From contig NZ_QBKQ01000004.1 in the NCBI RefSeq assembly GCF_003054225.1, positions 62,001 to 126,000 of the forward strand: a stretch of 64,000 nucleotides of DNA, read 5' to 3'. The first letter of the stretch is position 1. The number at the start of each line of letters is the position of its first letter. The translations under genes and the position numbers were made by a program. Source of the stretch: Christiangramia gaetbulicola (GTDB taxonomy: Bacteria; Bacteroidota; Bacteroidia; Flavobacteriales; Flavobacteriaceae). The notes under the pieces are model-generated. The model did no database searches and was not told the DNA's origin. It saw only the letters and a list, made by a program, of their open reading frames with translations. This document shows, one piece after another, positions 26,300-35,183 of the stretch.

Positions 26300-27834
26300 A
26301 TCTTATCGGTCGCAACTTTATAGGTTGGATCTTCCAGGATATTCACCTCGATTAGGGCGTCTGCATTCTGTAGTAATCGTCTGCAGTCATTGCTTAAATG
26401 TCTTAAATGCACTTTTTTACCAACCTTGCTGTAACGTTGAGTTACATTATTAAGAGCTTCAATGGCAGACATATCGGCTACACGGCTATCCTTAAAATCG
26501 ATGATGATCTCTTCAGGATCGTTTATTACATCAAATTTTTCCAGGAAGTTAGTGGTAGAGGCAAAGAATAGGGGGCCATATATTTCATAGTGCTTCACGC
26601 CATTCTCATCAATAGACTTTCGTGCTCTAATTCTCTTGGCGCTTTCCCAGGCAAAGAATAATGCCGAAAGGATCACTCCAACCAGAACTGCTAAGGCTAA
26701 ATTATGCAGGATGACGGTTATTAACGCAACTATAATTACCAGGAAAATATCCTTCTTAGGAACTTTATTAAAGATCTTTAAGCTAGCCCACTCAAAAGTT
26801 CCAATTGCCACCATGATCATCACTCCTACAAGCGCAGCCATTGGTACCTGTTCTATGATTGGTGCACCAAAAAGTACGATTGCTAGAATGGTAAAAGCTG
26901 CAATTATTCCAGACAATCGGGCTCTGGAGCCAGCAGATAAGTTTACCAGGGTTTGAGCGATCATCGGGCAACCGCCCATTCCGAAGAAGAATCCGTTAAG
27001 TACATTCGCACCTCCCTGAGCAACGCATTCGCGGTTCCCATTGCCTTTGGTTTCGGTGATTTCATCTACCAGGTTTAAAGTAAGCAAGCCCTCGGTTAAT
27101 CCAACAGCAGCCATGATCATTGAATATGGTGCAATGGTTTCTAAAGTTTCCCAGGTTAAAGGGATATTTGGAATATGAAAAGGTGGAAATCCTCCACTTA
27201 CAGACGCGATGTCTTCTACTGTTTTAGTGTCTATTCCCAGGAAGTATACCAGTATAAATACTACGATAATTGCAACCAGAGAAGAAGGTACTGCTTTGGT
27301 TAGTTTAGGCAATAACACAACAATCGCTATAGTTAATGCGACCAGGCCTGCCATGATGTATAGTGAAGTTCCGGAAAGCCATACAATATCACCGTTTACC
27401 ACAGTTTTAAACTGATCTAACTGCGACATAAAGATTATGATAGCCAACCCGTTCACGAACCCAAACATAACGGGATGAGGTACCAGCCGTATAAATTTTC
27501 CAAGCCTGAAGACGCCAATTACGATCTGAATTACACCGGCCAGGGCAACCGCGGCAAGTACATATTCTAAACCATTAGACTTCATCAAGGCAATTAATAC
27601 AATTACGGTTGCCCCGGCACCACCGGAGATCATCCCAGGTCTTCCTCCGAAGATTGCCGTTATGAGACCCATGATAAACGAAGCATATAATCCCATTAGA
27701 GGAGGGAAGCCTGCTAAAATAGCGAACGATAGTGATTCAGGGATCATGGTCATCGCCACGGTTAACCCGGCAAGCACTTCCGTTTTGTAATTTACCTCTT
27801 GTTTAAAGTCGAATAAGTTCAAAACTTTTTTCAT
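26296..27834 (-). CDS. SulP family inorganic anion transporter with STAS domain
   Basis: 512-residue membrane transporter. About 12 hydrophobic segments include the SulP signatures GLYASFIMGLITAIFGGRPG and GMGGCPMIAQTLVNLSAGSRARLSG. A cytoplasmic STAS domain follows at about residues 410-505 (EIIIDFKDSRVADMSAIEAL). SulP proteins exchange sulfate, bicarbonate or other anions; the substrate is not set by sequence. There is no carbonic anhydrase neighbour. A good promoter match lies just upstream. Confidence 0.92.
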   Translation of the reverse strand: MKKVLNLFDFKQEVNYKTEVLAGLTVAMTMIPESLSFAILAGFPPLMGLYASFIMGLITAIFGGRPGMISGGAGATVIVLIALMKSNGLEYVLAAVALAGVIQIVIGVFRLGKFIRLVPHPVMFGFVNGLAIIIFMSQLDQFKTVVNGDIVWLSGTSLYIMAGLVALTIAIVVLLPKLTKAVPSSLVAIIVVFILVYFLGIDTKTVEDIASVSGGFPPFHIPNIPLTWETLETIAPYSMIMAAVGLTEGLLTLNLVDEITETKGNGNRECVAQGGANVLNGFFFGMGGCPMIAQTLVNLSAGSRARLSGIIAAFTILAIVLFGAPIIEQVPMAALVGVMIMVAIGTFEWASLKIFNKVPKKDIFLVIIVALITVILHNLALAVLVGVILSALFFAWESAKRIRARKSIDENGVKHYEIYGPLFFASTTNFLEKFDVINDPEEIIIDFKDSRVADMSAIEALNNVTQRYSKVGKKVHLRHLSNDCRRLLQNADALIEVNILEDPTYKVATDKI

Positions 27835-27868
27835 AATCAGTCTTTTTCAGCTTGATTTTAAGAAGCGG

Positions 27869-27898
27869 CAAAAATAGTTATTAAAAATAGAAGCGCAA
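27869..27898 (-). promoter_or_regulatory. Bacteroidota-type promoter for the SulP gene
   Basis: Reading the minus strand: TTG (27898-27896), 19 bp spacer, then TATTTTTG (27876-27869). This matches the -33 TTG / -7 TAnnTTTG arrangement with the preferred spacing and gives a leader of about 28 nt. Confidence 0.55.
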
Positions 27899-28059
27899 CC
27901 CGATTGGAATATAGATTGAAAAATTTATTAAATTATGATTTTCAGCTACTTATAATTTGTTATTTGGCAATAATGCCGATAAAAAGTTCAGTTTTGGAAG
28001 TGGCTGAGCCTCAATTGTTAGAAATTCAATAAAGATTAGGTAACAGAATCCAAATGAAA

Positions 28060-28067
28060 TACCTTTG
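28060..28067 (+). promoter_or_regulatory. Possible -7 promoter box TACCTTTG upstream of era
   Basis: Exact TAnnTTTG match ending 14 bases before the era ATG. TTAGG at 28036-28040 lies exactly 19 bp upstream in place of TTTG, the same combination as before the methyltransferase gene at 22198. Confidence 0.4.
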
Positions 28068-28081
28068 CAAAAATTATCATT

Positions 28082-28969
28082 ATGGCGCATAAGGCCGGAT
28101 TTGTAAATATTATTGGTAATCCCAACGTGGGAAAATCAACTTTGATGAACGCTTTTGTGGGTGAGAGACTTTCTATTATCACTTCAAAAGCACAAACTAC
28201 CCGTCACCGTATCCTTGGGATCGTGAACGGGGAAGATTTCCAGGTGATCTTAAGTGATACCCCGGGAATCATCAAGCCTGCATATGAGTTACAGGCTTCT
28301 ATGATGGATTTCGTGAAATCTGCTTTTGAAGACGCAGATGTTCTTATCTATATCGTGGAAATTGGAGAGCAGGGATTAAAAGATGAGGCATTTTTTAATA
28401 AGATCGCTCATTCTGAAGTGCCAGTTCTTTTATTACTGAACAAGATCGATAAATCTAACCAGGAGCAACTGGAAGAGCAGGTAAAATACTGGTCAGAAAA
28501 AGTTCCTACCGCAGAAATTCATCCAATATCGGCTTTAGAAGGCTTTAATGTTTCTGAAGTTTTCAACCGGATCATAGAATTGTTGCCAGAATCGCCGGCG
28601 TTCTATCCAAAAGATACGCTTACAGATAAACCGGAAAGATTCTTTGTAAATGAGATCATTCGGGAAAAGATCCTTATTCATTATAAAAAGGAGATCCCTT
28701 ACAGTGTAGAGATCGAGACCAGTGAGTTTTTTGAAGAAGATGAGATCATCAGGATGCGAAGTGTGATCATGGTGGAACGTGAAACTCAGAAAGGTATCAT
28801 AATTGGCCATAAAGGTTCAGCTCTAAAAAGAGTAGGAGTGGAAGCCAGAAAGGACCTGGAGAAATTCTTCGGAAAACAGGTTCATCTTGAATTGTACGTA
28901 AAAGTGAACAAAAACTGGCGTAGCGATTCAAAACAGCTCCGTAGATTCGGATACAACGATAAAAAATAA
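28082..28969 (+). CDS. era: GTPase Era, ribosome assembly factor
   Basis: 295-residue GTPase that binds 16S rRNA during 30S maturation. G motifs are clear: GNPNVGKST (G1), DTPG (G3) and NKID (G4). A C-terminal KH domain contains GIIIGHKGSALKRVG. Length is typical. It precedes der by 77 bp on the same strand; the two paralogous GTPases are neighbours here. Confidence 0.97.
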   Translation: MAHKAGFVNIIGNPNVGKSTLMNAFVGERLSIITSKAQTTRHRILGIVNGEDFQVILSDTPGIIKPAYELQASMMDFVKSAFEDADVLIYIVEIGEQGLKDEAFFNKIAHSEVPVLLLLNKIDKSNQEQLEEQVKYWSEKVPTAEIHPISALEGFNVSEVFNRIIELLPESPAFYPKDTLTDKPERFFVNEIIREKILIHYKKEIPYSVEIETSEFFEEDEIIRMRSVIMVERETQKGIIIGHKGSALKRVGVEARKDLEKFFGKQVHLELYVKVNKNWRSDSKQLRRFGYNDKK

Positions 28970-29015
28970 ACTTTTCAGCATAATACAGGAGTAAAGCTAA
29001 TTGGTTAAAAACCAC

Positions 29016-29023
29016 TATTTTTG
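29016..29023 (+). promoter_or_regulatory. Possible -7 promoter box TATTTTTG upstream of der
   Basis: Exact TAnnTTTG match ending 23 bases before the der ATG. No -33 element is seen at the expected distance, so der may instead be read through from era. Confidence 0.3.
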
Positions 29024-29046
29024 CTGCCTGAAATTAATATATAGTT

Positions 29047-30351
29047 ATGGGCAATATTGTCGCCATTGTGGGTAGGCCTAACGTAGGTAAATCAACTTTT
29101 TTCAACCGACTTATACAGCGTCGTGAAGCCATTATTGATTCTGTGAGCGGGGTAACTCGTGACAGGCATTATGGGAAGTCTGACTGGAATGGAAAGAAAT
29201 TTTCATTGATAGATACCGGTGGATATGTAAAGGGGAGTGATGATGTATTTGAAGCTGAAATCGACAAGCAAGTAGAACTTGCTATTGATGAAGCAGATGC
29301 CATCATTTTTATGGTAGATGTTGAAGACGGAGTAACTTCAATGGATGAAGAGGTTGCCAATTTGCTTAGAAAAGTGAATAAGCCTGTTTTGCTTGCAGTG
29401 AATAAGGTTGACAATAATAAACGCCTTGCTAATGCGGTAGAATTCTATGCCCTTGGTTTAGGTGAATATTTCCCAATCGCCAGTACCAATGGTAGTGGAA
29501 CGGGAGATCTTCTGGATGCGCTTATTGAAGCCTTGCCAGAGATCGAAGAAGAGGAAGAATCTGAATTACCAAGATTTGCCGTGGTTGGGAGACCAAACGC
29601 CGGGAAATCTTCATTCATAAATGCCCTTATCGGGGAGGATAGATATATCGTAACCGATATCGCGGGAACAACCAGGGATTCTATAGATACCAGGTATAAC
29701 CGTTTCGGTTTTGAATTTAACCTTGTAGATACTGCCGGGATTAGGAGAAAATCCAAGGTGAAGGAAAACCTTGAGTTCTATTCGGTGATGCGTTCTGTTA
29801 GGGCTATCGAGAACTGTGATGTTTGTTTGGTGGTTCTGGATGCAACCCGTGGATTTGATGGTCAGGTTCAGAATATTTTCTGGCTTGCCCAGAGAAACCA
29901 TAAAGGGATCGTGATCCTGGTGAATAAATGGGACCTTGTAGATAAGGAGACCAATACCATGAAGGAATACGAGGCGATGATTCGTCGTGAGATCGAGCCT
30001 TTCACCGATGTGCCGATCGTATTTATTTCTGTATTAACCAAGCAAAGGGTTTTTAAGGCAATTGAGACGGCTGTTAAGGTCTTTGAGAATAGAAGCAAGA
30101 AGATCAAAACTCGTGAGTTTAATGATATCATGCTTCCTATTATCGAGAAAAATCCGCCGCCAGCTTATAAAGGGAAGTATGTGAAGATCAAATTCTGTAT
30201 GCAGTTACCTACCCCGCATCCACAATTTGCTTTTTTCTGTAATCTTCCGCAATATGTGAGAGATCCTTATAAGAGATTCTTAGAGAACAAGTTGAGGCAG
30301 GAATTCGATTTTGAAGGAGTGCCAATTTCTATTTTCTTCAGAAAAAAATAA
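29047..30351 (+). CDS. der: GTPase Der (EngA), 50S ribosome assembly
   Basis: 434-residue protein with two tandem GTPase domains, GRPNVGKST near residue 8 and GRPNAGKSS near residue 182, each followed by DTGG/DTAG and NKVD/NKWD motifs. A C-terminal KH-like domain contains [17 protein letters not shown]. Der acts in maturation of the large ribosomal subunit. Standard length, intact motifs, and a strong terminator downstream. Confidence 0.97.
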   Translation: MGNIVAIVGRPNVGKSTFFNRLIQRREAIIDSVSGVTRDRHYGKSDWNGKKFSLIDTGGYVKGSDDVFEAEIDKQVELAIDEADAIIFMVDVEDGVTSMDEEVANLLRKVNKPVLLAVNKVDNNKRLANAVEFYALGLGEYFPIASTNGSGTGDLLDALIEALPEIEEEEESELPRFAVVGRPNAGKSSFINALIGEDRYIVTDIAGTTRDSIDTRYNRFGFEFNLVDTAGIRRKSKVKENLEFYSVMRSVRAIENCDVCLVVLDATRGFDGQVQNIFWLAQRNHKGIVILVNKWDLVDKETNTMKEYEAMIRREIEPFTDVPIVFISVLTKQRVFKAIETAVKVFENRSKKIKTREFNDIMLPIIEKNPPPAYKGKYVKIKFCMQLPTPHPQFAFFCNLPQYVRDPYKRFLENKLRQEFDFEGVPISIFFRKK

Positions 30352-30386
30352 AGGAAGCTTAAACCTTTAACTAGATTTATAGTCAT

Positions 30387-30432
30387 AAAGGCAGCCAATA
30401 ATTTGCACGGTGAATTATTGGCTGCCTTTTTT
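30387..30432 (+). terminator. Strong terminator after der
   Basis: A 17-bp perfect stem (30387-30403 with 30413-30429), 9-nt loop and T-run to 30433. The A-rich left side means it could also work on the minus strand. Confidence 0.93.
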
Positions 30433-30452
30433 TAATCTAACATGACTACTTA

Positions 30453-33221
30453 ATGCGTTTTTACCTAAGCCTGCTGGGGATGCTTATCTCTGGTTTAACT
30501 TTCTCACAGGAATTTCAAATTACCGGGAAGGTTGTTGACGACTCTTCGAATCCCCTTGAATCTGCCACTATATATACCGAAAAGCCTACAGATAGTAGTT
30601 TGGTAAGCTATACCATTTCTGAAAAAGATGGCAGCTTCCTGCTGCAAGGAGTTACCAAATCACCGAAATTGAACCTTATTATTAGCTATAATGGTTATGC
30701 TCCGCATCAACAGGTTTTGACCGTTGAGAAAAACATGACTCTGGAGGATATCAGGTTAAAAATAGCAGATAATTCCCTGGATGAAATCACGCTAACGGCA
30801 ACCCGGGCTCCTATTACCATCAAGAAAGATACACTGGAATTCAATGCTGGTTCCTTCAACACCAGGCAGGATGCAAACCTTGAGGACCTTATGAAAAAAC
30901 TTCCAGGTGTTGAGGTAGACTCAGATGGTAATATCACCGTAAACGGAAAGCCAGTTTCAAGGATCCTGGTGAACGGAAAGGAGTTCTTTGGCGATGATCC
31001 AAAGATCGCTACTAAAAACCTTCCGAAGGAGATCATAGATAAGGTGCAGGTAACCGATACCAAAACCAAAAGCGAAGAATTTACCGGCAAAGCGGGAGAT
31101 CCTGATAATAAGACCATCAATATTGAACTTAAGGAAGATAAGAATAAGGGATATTTCTCCAGGGTAACTGCCGGTGGAGGTACAGATGACCGTTATGAAC
31201 TTAGTGGTATCGGGAATTATTTTAAAGATGATCTGCGGGTAAGCGTTTTGGCCAGTTCTAATAACATCAACAGCTCTGGGTTTAGTTTTGATGAGGTTTT
31301 TGATATGATGGGCGGGAATGCCCGTAGTGTAAGATTTAACAGCAATGGATCTTTCAGTATCAATGGGAATGGATTTGGGAGTAGCGGTGGCATCACCAAA
31401 TCTGAAACCGCTGGGTTTAATTTCGTGAACGAATGGGATAACGATATGGAGTTGAGTGCCGATTATTTCTATGGAAAGAACGATACCGAAACCAGGACCA
31501 GGGTGGAACGGGAAAATATATTACCAGATTCACGTTATTTCGTGAATTCTGAAAGCTCCAGTAACCTGGTGAATGATAGTCACCGAGCAAACCTTCGTTA
31601 CGAGGTAGAATTTGATACACTTACAAAGTTATCTGTGAGCCCAAGGATCAATGCCAATATTGGATTTTCGGTTCGTGACCGGGAAGAAGAGACCCTGGAC
31701 GAGAATAAGGATCTTCGGAATGCTTCTTTTACTAACGAAATGGAAGATCTATCCAGTGCCGACTTTAGCAACAGAATAGATTTTATCAAGAGATTTGGAG
31801 CTGAAGGTTCCTATCTGCAAATTGATCTGGACCATTCCCATAGAAGGCAGGAGAATGATAATTTTTACTTTTCTGAAAGTATTTTCATCGCCGATGGAGG
31901 TGAGCAAAATGAGATCCAGGATCAATACATAGATCAGGACGAGAAGGAGAATTCTTTTGGAGTTGGATTTTCTAAGAGAAGTGTTCTCGCAGATAAATTA
32001 TTCTTTGATCTCAATTATAGATTTTCTACTTCCAGTTCGAGGAATACCAGGAATGTTTTCGATGCGGTTGATGGCGAATATTCCAGTTTTAATGAATTGC
32101 TGAGCAACGATTTTAAGGTTAATAATTATAAACACACTCCAAATGCCGGTATAAATTATGAAGGAGAAAAATGGCGTGTAAATACTGAAATCGGGCTGTT
32201 AAGCACTACCCTTAAAACCGATAATTATATTGAAGCGATATCCTTTGATAATACCTTCAATAATATTTTTGTTGATGCTGATGTACGTTATTCTCTTGAA
32301 AGATCTAAAAGTGTGAGTGTGGGTTATAGCACCAGTGCAGATGTGCCATCGGTAAGGCAACTACAGCCGGTAATAGACCGAACCAATCCGCTAAATATCA
32401 TCGTGGGAAATCCTTCCCTGGAGCCAACCTTTAACCAGAGACTGAGTCTTAATTTCAGGAATTTTGATTTCGCAACCCGAAGCGGATTCTTTACCTACCT
32501 GTATTTCAATTTTACCGATAACCAAATTGCCGCGACCAGCAGTGTTGATGATAATTTTGTAAGGCGAACCACGTATACCAATGTAGACGGGGTCATCAAT
32601 GGAAACCTTGGTGGTTCTTATAGCAAAAGCTTTAAAAAGGATGAGCGCGAGCTTCGTATGAGGCTTAGAATGAATGCTGGTTATAATCACAATGTTGGTT
32701 TTATAAACGCTGTGGAGTATAATTCAGATCAATGGACCTTAAGTCCAGGTTTTCAACTAACCTACGCTATTGATGAATTGTTTGAGATCAATCCCGGATA
32801 TGGCTTGACCTATAATGATATAAAATATGATATCAATAGTGGAAGAGATCAGAGTTATGTGAATCATAGTCTTTCCCTTGAAGCGACTACTTATTGGCCA
32901 AAAAATGTGGTTTTTGGAAATGATATCTCTTACAATGAATATGGTAATGTAGCTCCAGGTTTCGATAACACCTCCTTATTATGGAATATGAGCCTCGGTT
33001 ACCAGTTTTTAAAAGAGAAGGCGACCTTGAAATTCAAGATTTATGATCTTTTAGACCAGAATGTTGATACCCGAAGATTAGTGGGTGATGATTATATTCA
33101 GGATGTGAATAATCTCATCTTGCGCCGTTATGGAATGTTAAGCTTCACCTATAAATTCAGCAGTTTTGGAGGTGCCGAATCCAAGGGTCGAAGAGGTGGC
33201 AACAGGATTATCAGGATGTAA
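30453..33221 (+). CDS. TonB-dependent receptor-like outer-membrane beta-barrel protein
   Basis: 922-residue outer-membrane protein. A signal peptide (ending LTFSQ) is followed by a CarboxypepD_reg-like domain (ITGKVVDDSSNPLESATIY), a plug-like domain (LEDLMKKLPGVEVDSDGNIT, then KEFFGDDPKIATKNLP) and a long beta-barrel ending in Arg/Lys-rich residues rather than a terminal aromatic. This is the OMP_b-brl_3 type, related to TonB-dependent receptors. No SusD partner is adjacent, so it is not a polysaccharide utilisation locus pair. Substrate unknown. It abuts the convergent nhaA gene with no gap. Confidence 0.88.
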   Translation: MRFYLSLLGMLISGLTFSQEFQITGKVVDDSSNPLESATIYTEKPTDSSLVSYTISEKDGSFLLQGVTKSPKLNLIISYNGYAPHQQVLTVEKNMTLEDIRLKIADNSLDEITLTATRAPITIKKDTLEFNAGSFNTRQDANLEDLMKKLPGVEVDSDGNITVNGKPVSRILVNGKEFFGDDPKIATKNLPKEIIDKVQVTDTKTKSEEFTGKAGDPDNKTINIELKEDKNKGYFSRVTAGGGTDDRYELSGIGNYFKDDLRVSVLASSNNINSSGFSFDEVFDMMGGNARSVRFNSNGSFSINGNGFGSSGGITKSETAGFNFVNEWDNDMELSADYFYGKNDTETRTRVERENILPDSRYFVNSESSSNLVNDSHRANLRYEVEFDTLTKLSVSPRINANIGFSVRDREEETLDENKDLRNASFTNEMEDLSSADFSNRIDFIKRFGAEGSYLQIDLDHSHRRQENDNFYFSESIFIADGGEQNEIQDQYIDQDEKENSFGVGFSKRSVLADKLFFDLNYRFSTSSSRNTRNVFDAVDGEYSSFNELLSNDFKVNNYKHTPNAGINYEGEKWRVNTEIGLLSTTLKTDNYIEAISFDNTFNNIFVDADVRYSLERSKSVSVGYSTSADVPSVRQLQPVIDRTNPLNIIVGNPSLEPTFNQRLSLNFRNFDFATRSGFFTYLYFNFTDNQIAATSSVDDNFVRRTTYTNVDGVINGNLGGSYSKSFKKDERELRMRLRMNAGYNHNVGFINAVEYNSDQWTLSPGFQLTYAIDELFEINPGYGLTYNDIKYDINSGRDQSYVNHSLSLEATTYWPKNVVFGNDISYNEYGNVAPGFDNTSLLWNMSLGYQFLKEKATLKFKIYDLLDQNVDTRRLVGDDYIQDVNNLILRRYGMLSFTYKFSSFGGAESKGRRGGNRIIRM

Positions 33222-34544
33222 TTATTTAATTTGAATAATTCTCAAATAAAAATAACCTATGATTCCACCTAGCAAGGAAGCGAGGAAAACGCCTGCTTTA
33301 GCCTGGTTAAGATAGGTTTCTGAATCAAAGGCTAACTCTGTAATGAAGAGGGACATGGTAAAGCCTATAGACCCCAATATCCCGACTCCGTAAATATGTT
33401 TCCATGCTACCTCTCCGGGTAATTTTGAGACCTTAAAGAATACCATAAGCCTGGTGAAAAATACGATACCGATGAATTTTCCGAGGATCAATCCCAAAAC
33501 GATCCCAAGGCTAATCGGTTTTAGGAAATAGGATAGGGAGTCTGAAGTAAAACTGACTCCCGCATTGGCAAATGCGAAGAGGGGCAGGACAACGAAGCTT
33601 ACAAAAGGCTGCAGGTTGTGTTCGATCCTTTGAAGTGGCGGTGTAGCGTCCTGGGTAAGCAAGGTGTATTTTTCAATAATGTTGGAGACCTCCTCCTGGT
33701 TCTTTTCCGGAGACCGATCTGTTTTCCTGAACTGATTTTTGATCTGGTAAGACAACAATTTTGCCTTCCTCAAAAATAAAGGGGTGTTGATCTTCTTATT
33801 ATTCGGGATGGCAAAAGCGGCCAGCACTGCGGCAATGGTAGCGTGAATTCCAGAAAGCATGGTAGCTAGCCAAAGTCCGCCAATACCCATTACCGCATAA
33901 AAAAGCATGTTCCTTATGTCTATGTAATTTGCCAGGATAAGAATCAGAAGAAAAAATAAACCTATTCCCAGGCTTTGCATGGATATCTGTTCCGTATAAA
34001 AGAATGCGATGACCAGTACGGCACCCATGTCATCTGCAATGGCAATTGCTGTAAGAAAAATTTTGAGCGAAACAGGTACTTTATCACCCAGGAGATAAAG
34101 GATGCCCAGGGCAAAAGCGATATCGGTGGCCATGGGAATACCCCAGCCTGAAATAGATTCTGTCCCAAAATTGAAAAATGTATAAATAAGCGCGGGAAAG
34201 AGCATTCCTCCTATAGCTGCAGCCACCGGTAAAATGGCTTCCCTGGGACTGGAAAGTTCGCCATACATGATCTCTTTTTTAAGTTCAAGACCAACCAGAA
34301 AGAAGAACATAGACATGAGTCCGTCATTTATCCAGTGTAACAGACTTTTGTTGATCACAAATTCATTTATACCAATATAGATTTGCTGCTCCCAGAATTC
34401 GTGATAATGATCTGCTAAAGGGGAATTTGCCATGCCTAATGCCAGCAAAGTGGAAATAATAAGGCTTATACCTACCGAGGTCTGCTTTTCTATGAAATTT
34501 TTGATGGGCAGGAGCAGGTAAACATCAATATTAGACTTTTTCAT
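33222..34544 (-). CDS. nhaA: Na+/H+ antiporter NhaA
   Basis: 440-residue antiporter with about 12 membrane helices. The ion-binding signature AIADDMGAVLVIAFFY contains the paired aspartates equivalent to Asp163/Asp164 of E. coli NhaA. Conserved regions GMANSPLADHYHEFW and PMATDIAFALGIL are present. It exports Na+ in exchange for protons, fitting a marine lifestyle. A polar loop of about 50 residues (around 255-310) divides the helix bundle, longer than in E. coli. Its stop codon directly adjoins the stop of the convergent outer-membrane protein gene. Confidence 0.95.
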   Translation of the reverse strand: MKKSNIDVYLLLPIKNFIEKQTSVGISLIISTLLALGMANSPLADHYHEFWEQQIYIGINEFVINKSLLHWINDGLMSMFFFLVGLELKKEIMYGELSSPREAILPVAAAIGGMLFPALIYTFFNFGTESISGWGIPMATDIAFALGILYLLGDKVPVSLKIFLTAIAIADDMGAVLVIAFFYTEQISMQSLGIGLFFLLILILANYIDIRNMLFYAVMGIGGLWLATMLSGIHATIAAVLAAFAIPNNKKINTPLFLRKAKLLSYQIKNQFRKTDRSPEKNQEEVSNIIEKYTLLTQDATPPLQRIEHNLQPFVSFVVLPLFAFANAGVSFTSDSLSYFLKPISLGIVLGLILGKFIGIVFFTRLMVFFKVSKLPGEVAWKHIYGVGILGSIGFTMSLFITELAFDSETYLNQAKAGVFLASLLGGIIGYFYLRIIQIK

Positions 34545-34836
34545 AACGCTGAATTATAGGTGGCCGAGATCGAAAAAATCTTAAGCGACCTTTAAAGTAG
34601 CTTATAAATTCTGTGTGTAATATGATAGAAATCATGATTATCTGTTAAGTCCTAATTGTCTGATATTTAATACCAAAGTGCGCTTTTTTCAGAATTTTTT
34701 ATGAATTCTTTAGTGTTTAGGGGTTTATGCGATGTCCTACACCTATTATATCGTTAGTTCAACGAATTGTTTTTTAAAAACGCCTGTAACTCCTTATATT
34801 TAAGTGAATTGAGTATTAATATTAAAGCGGAAGATT
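34545..34836. other. 292-bp AT-rich gap upstream of nhaA and of the 49-codon ORF
   Basis: No ORF is supported. A TATATTTA box (34795-34802) could be a weak -7 element for the small ORF at 34837, but its TTG at 34767-34769 is 25 bp away, wider than usual. Nothing else stands out. Confidence 0.5.
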
Positions 34837-34986
34837 ATGGAAATTTTTACTGATTTTATTCACAATTACAATAACACCTTAAGAGGTCTTAGTATTTGGG
34901 GAAAGATCCTAGTTACTTTGGCTTTGGCGATGATTTTTGTTGCTATTATAGGAGCGATCGTAAATGTGATCTTGCTGAATGTCTAA
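34837..34986 (+). CDS. 49-residue small membrane protein
   Basis: Short ORF, ATG preceded by the purine-rich AAAGCGGAAG. It encodes a soluble N-terminal stretch (MEIFTDFIHNYNNTLRGLSI) with one Trp-Gly-Lys hinge, then a strongly hydrophobic helix (about residues 24-48) ending LLNV. Codon use looks like that of neighbouring genes. It has its own gap on both sides. I recognise no family. It could be a small membrane peptide or the holding part of a short transcript before the flavoprotein gene 197 bp downstream. Confidence 0.55.
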   Translation: MEIFTDFIHNYNNTLRGLSIWGKILVTLALAMIFVAIIGAIVNVILLNV

Positions 34987-35183
34987 TATAACAATAGACT
35001 ATTGAATACTTACCTTCATCCCCCGTTGACCATCTCGTTATATCTTCAATAGACGAGCAAATTTCTTTTTGGTCAATTTCAAATTAATAAATTTTTACAT
35101 CTAAATTTTTATCCTGCTATGTAACCATGGTTACTGTGCAAATTCTCTTCGTGGCGTAAATTCATAGTATAAAATTCGAAGCC
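34987..35183. other. 197-bp gap upstream of the SQR-like gene with palindromic sites
   Basis: Holds a 13-nt near-palindrome CAATAGACTATTG at 34992-35004, an extra CAATAGAC at 35047-35054 and a perfect 14-bp palindrome at 35121-35134. These are candidate operator sites for the gene at 35184. No -33/-7 pair is clear. Confidence 0.5.
35121..35134. promoter_or_regulatory. Perfect 14-bp palindrome GTAACCATGGTTAC, candidate operator
   Basis: Identical to its reverse complement and located 49 bases before the ATG of the SQR-like flavoprotein. Size and symmetry suit a dimeric regulator. No terminator-like T-run follows it, so it is unlikely to be a transcription stop. Confidence 0.45.

Noticed and set aside
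30453-33221. Part of a SusC/SusD polysaccharide utilisation locus
   Set aside because: No SusD gene or glycan-degrading gene is adjacent; downstream is nhaA.
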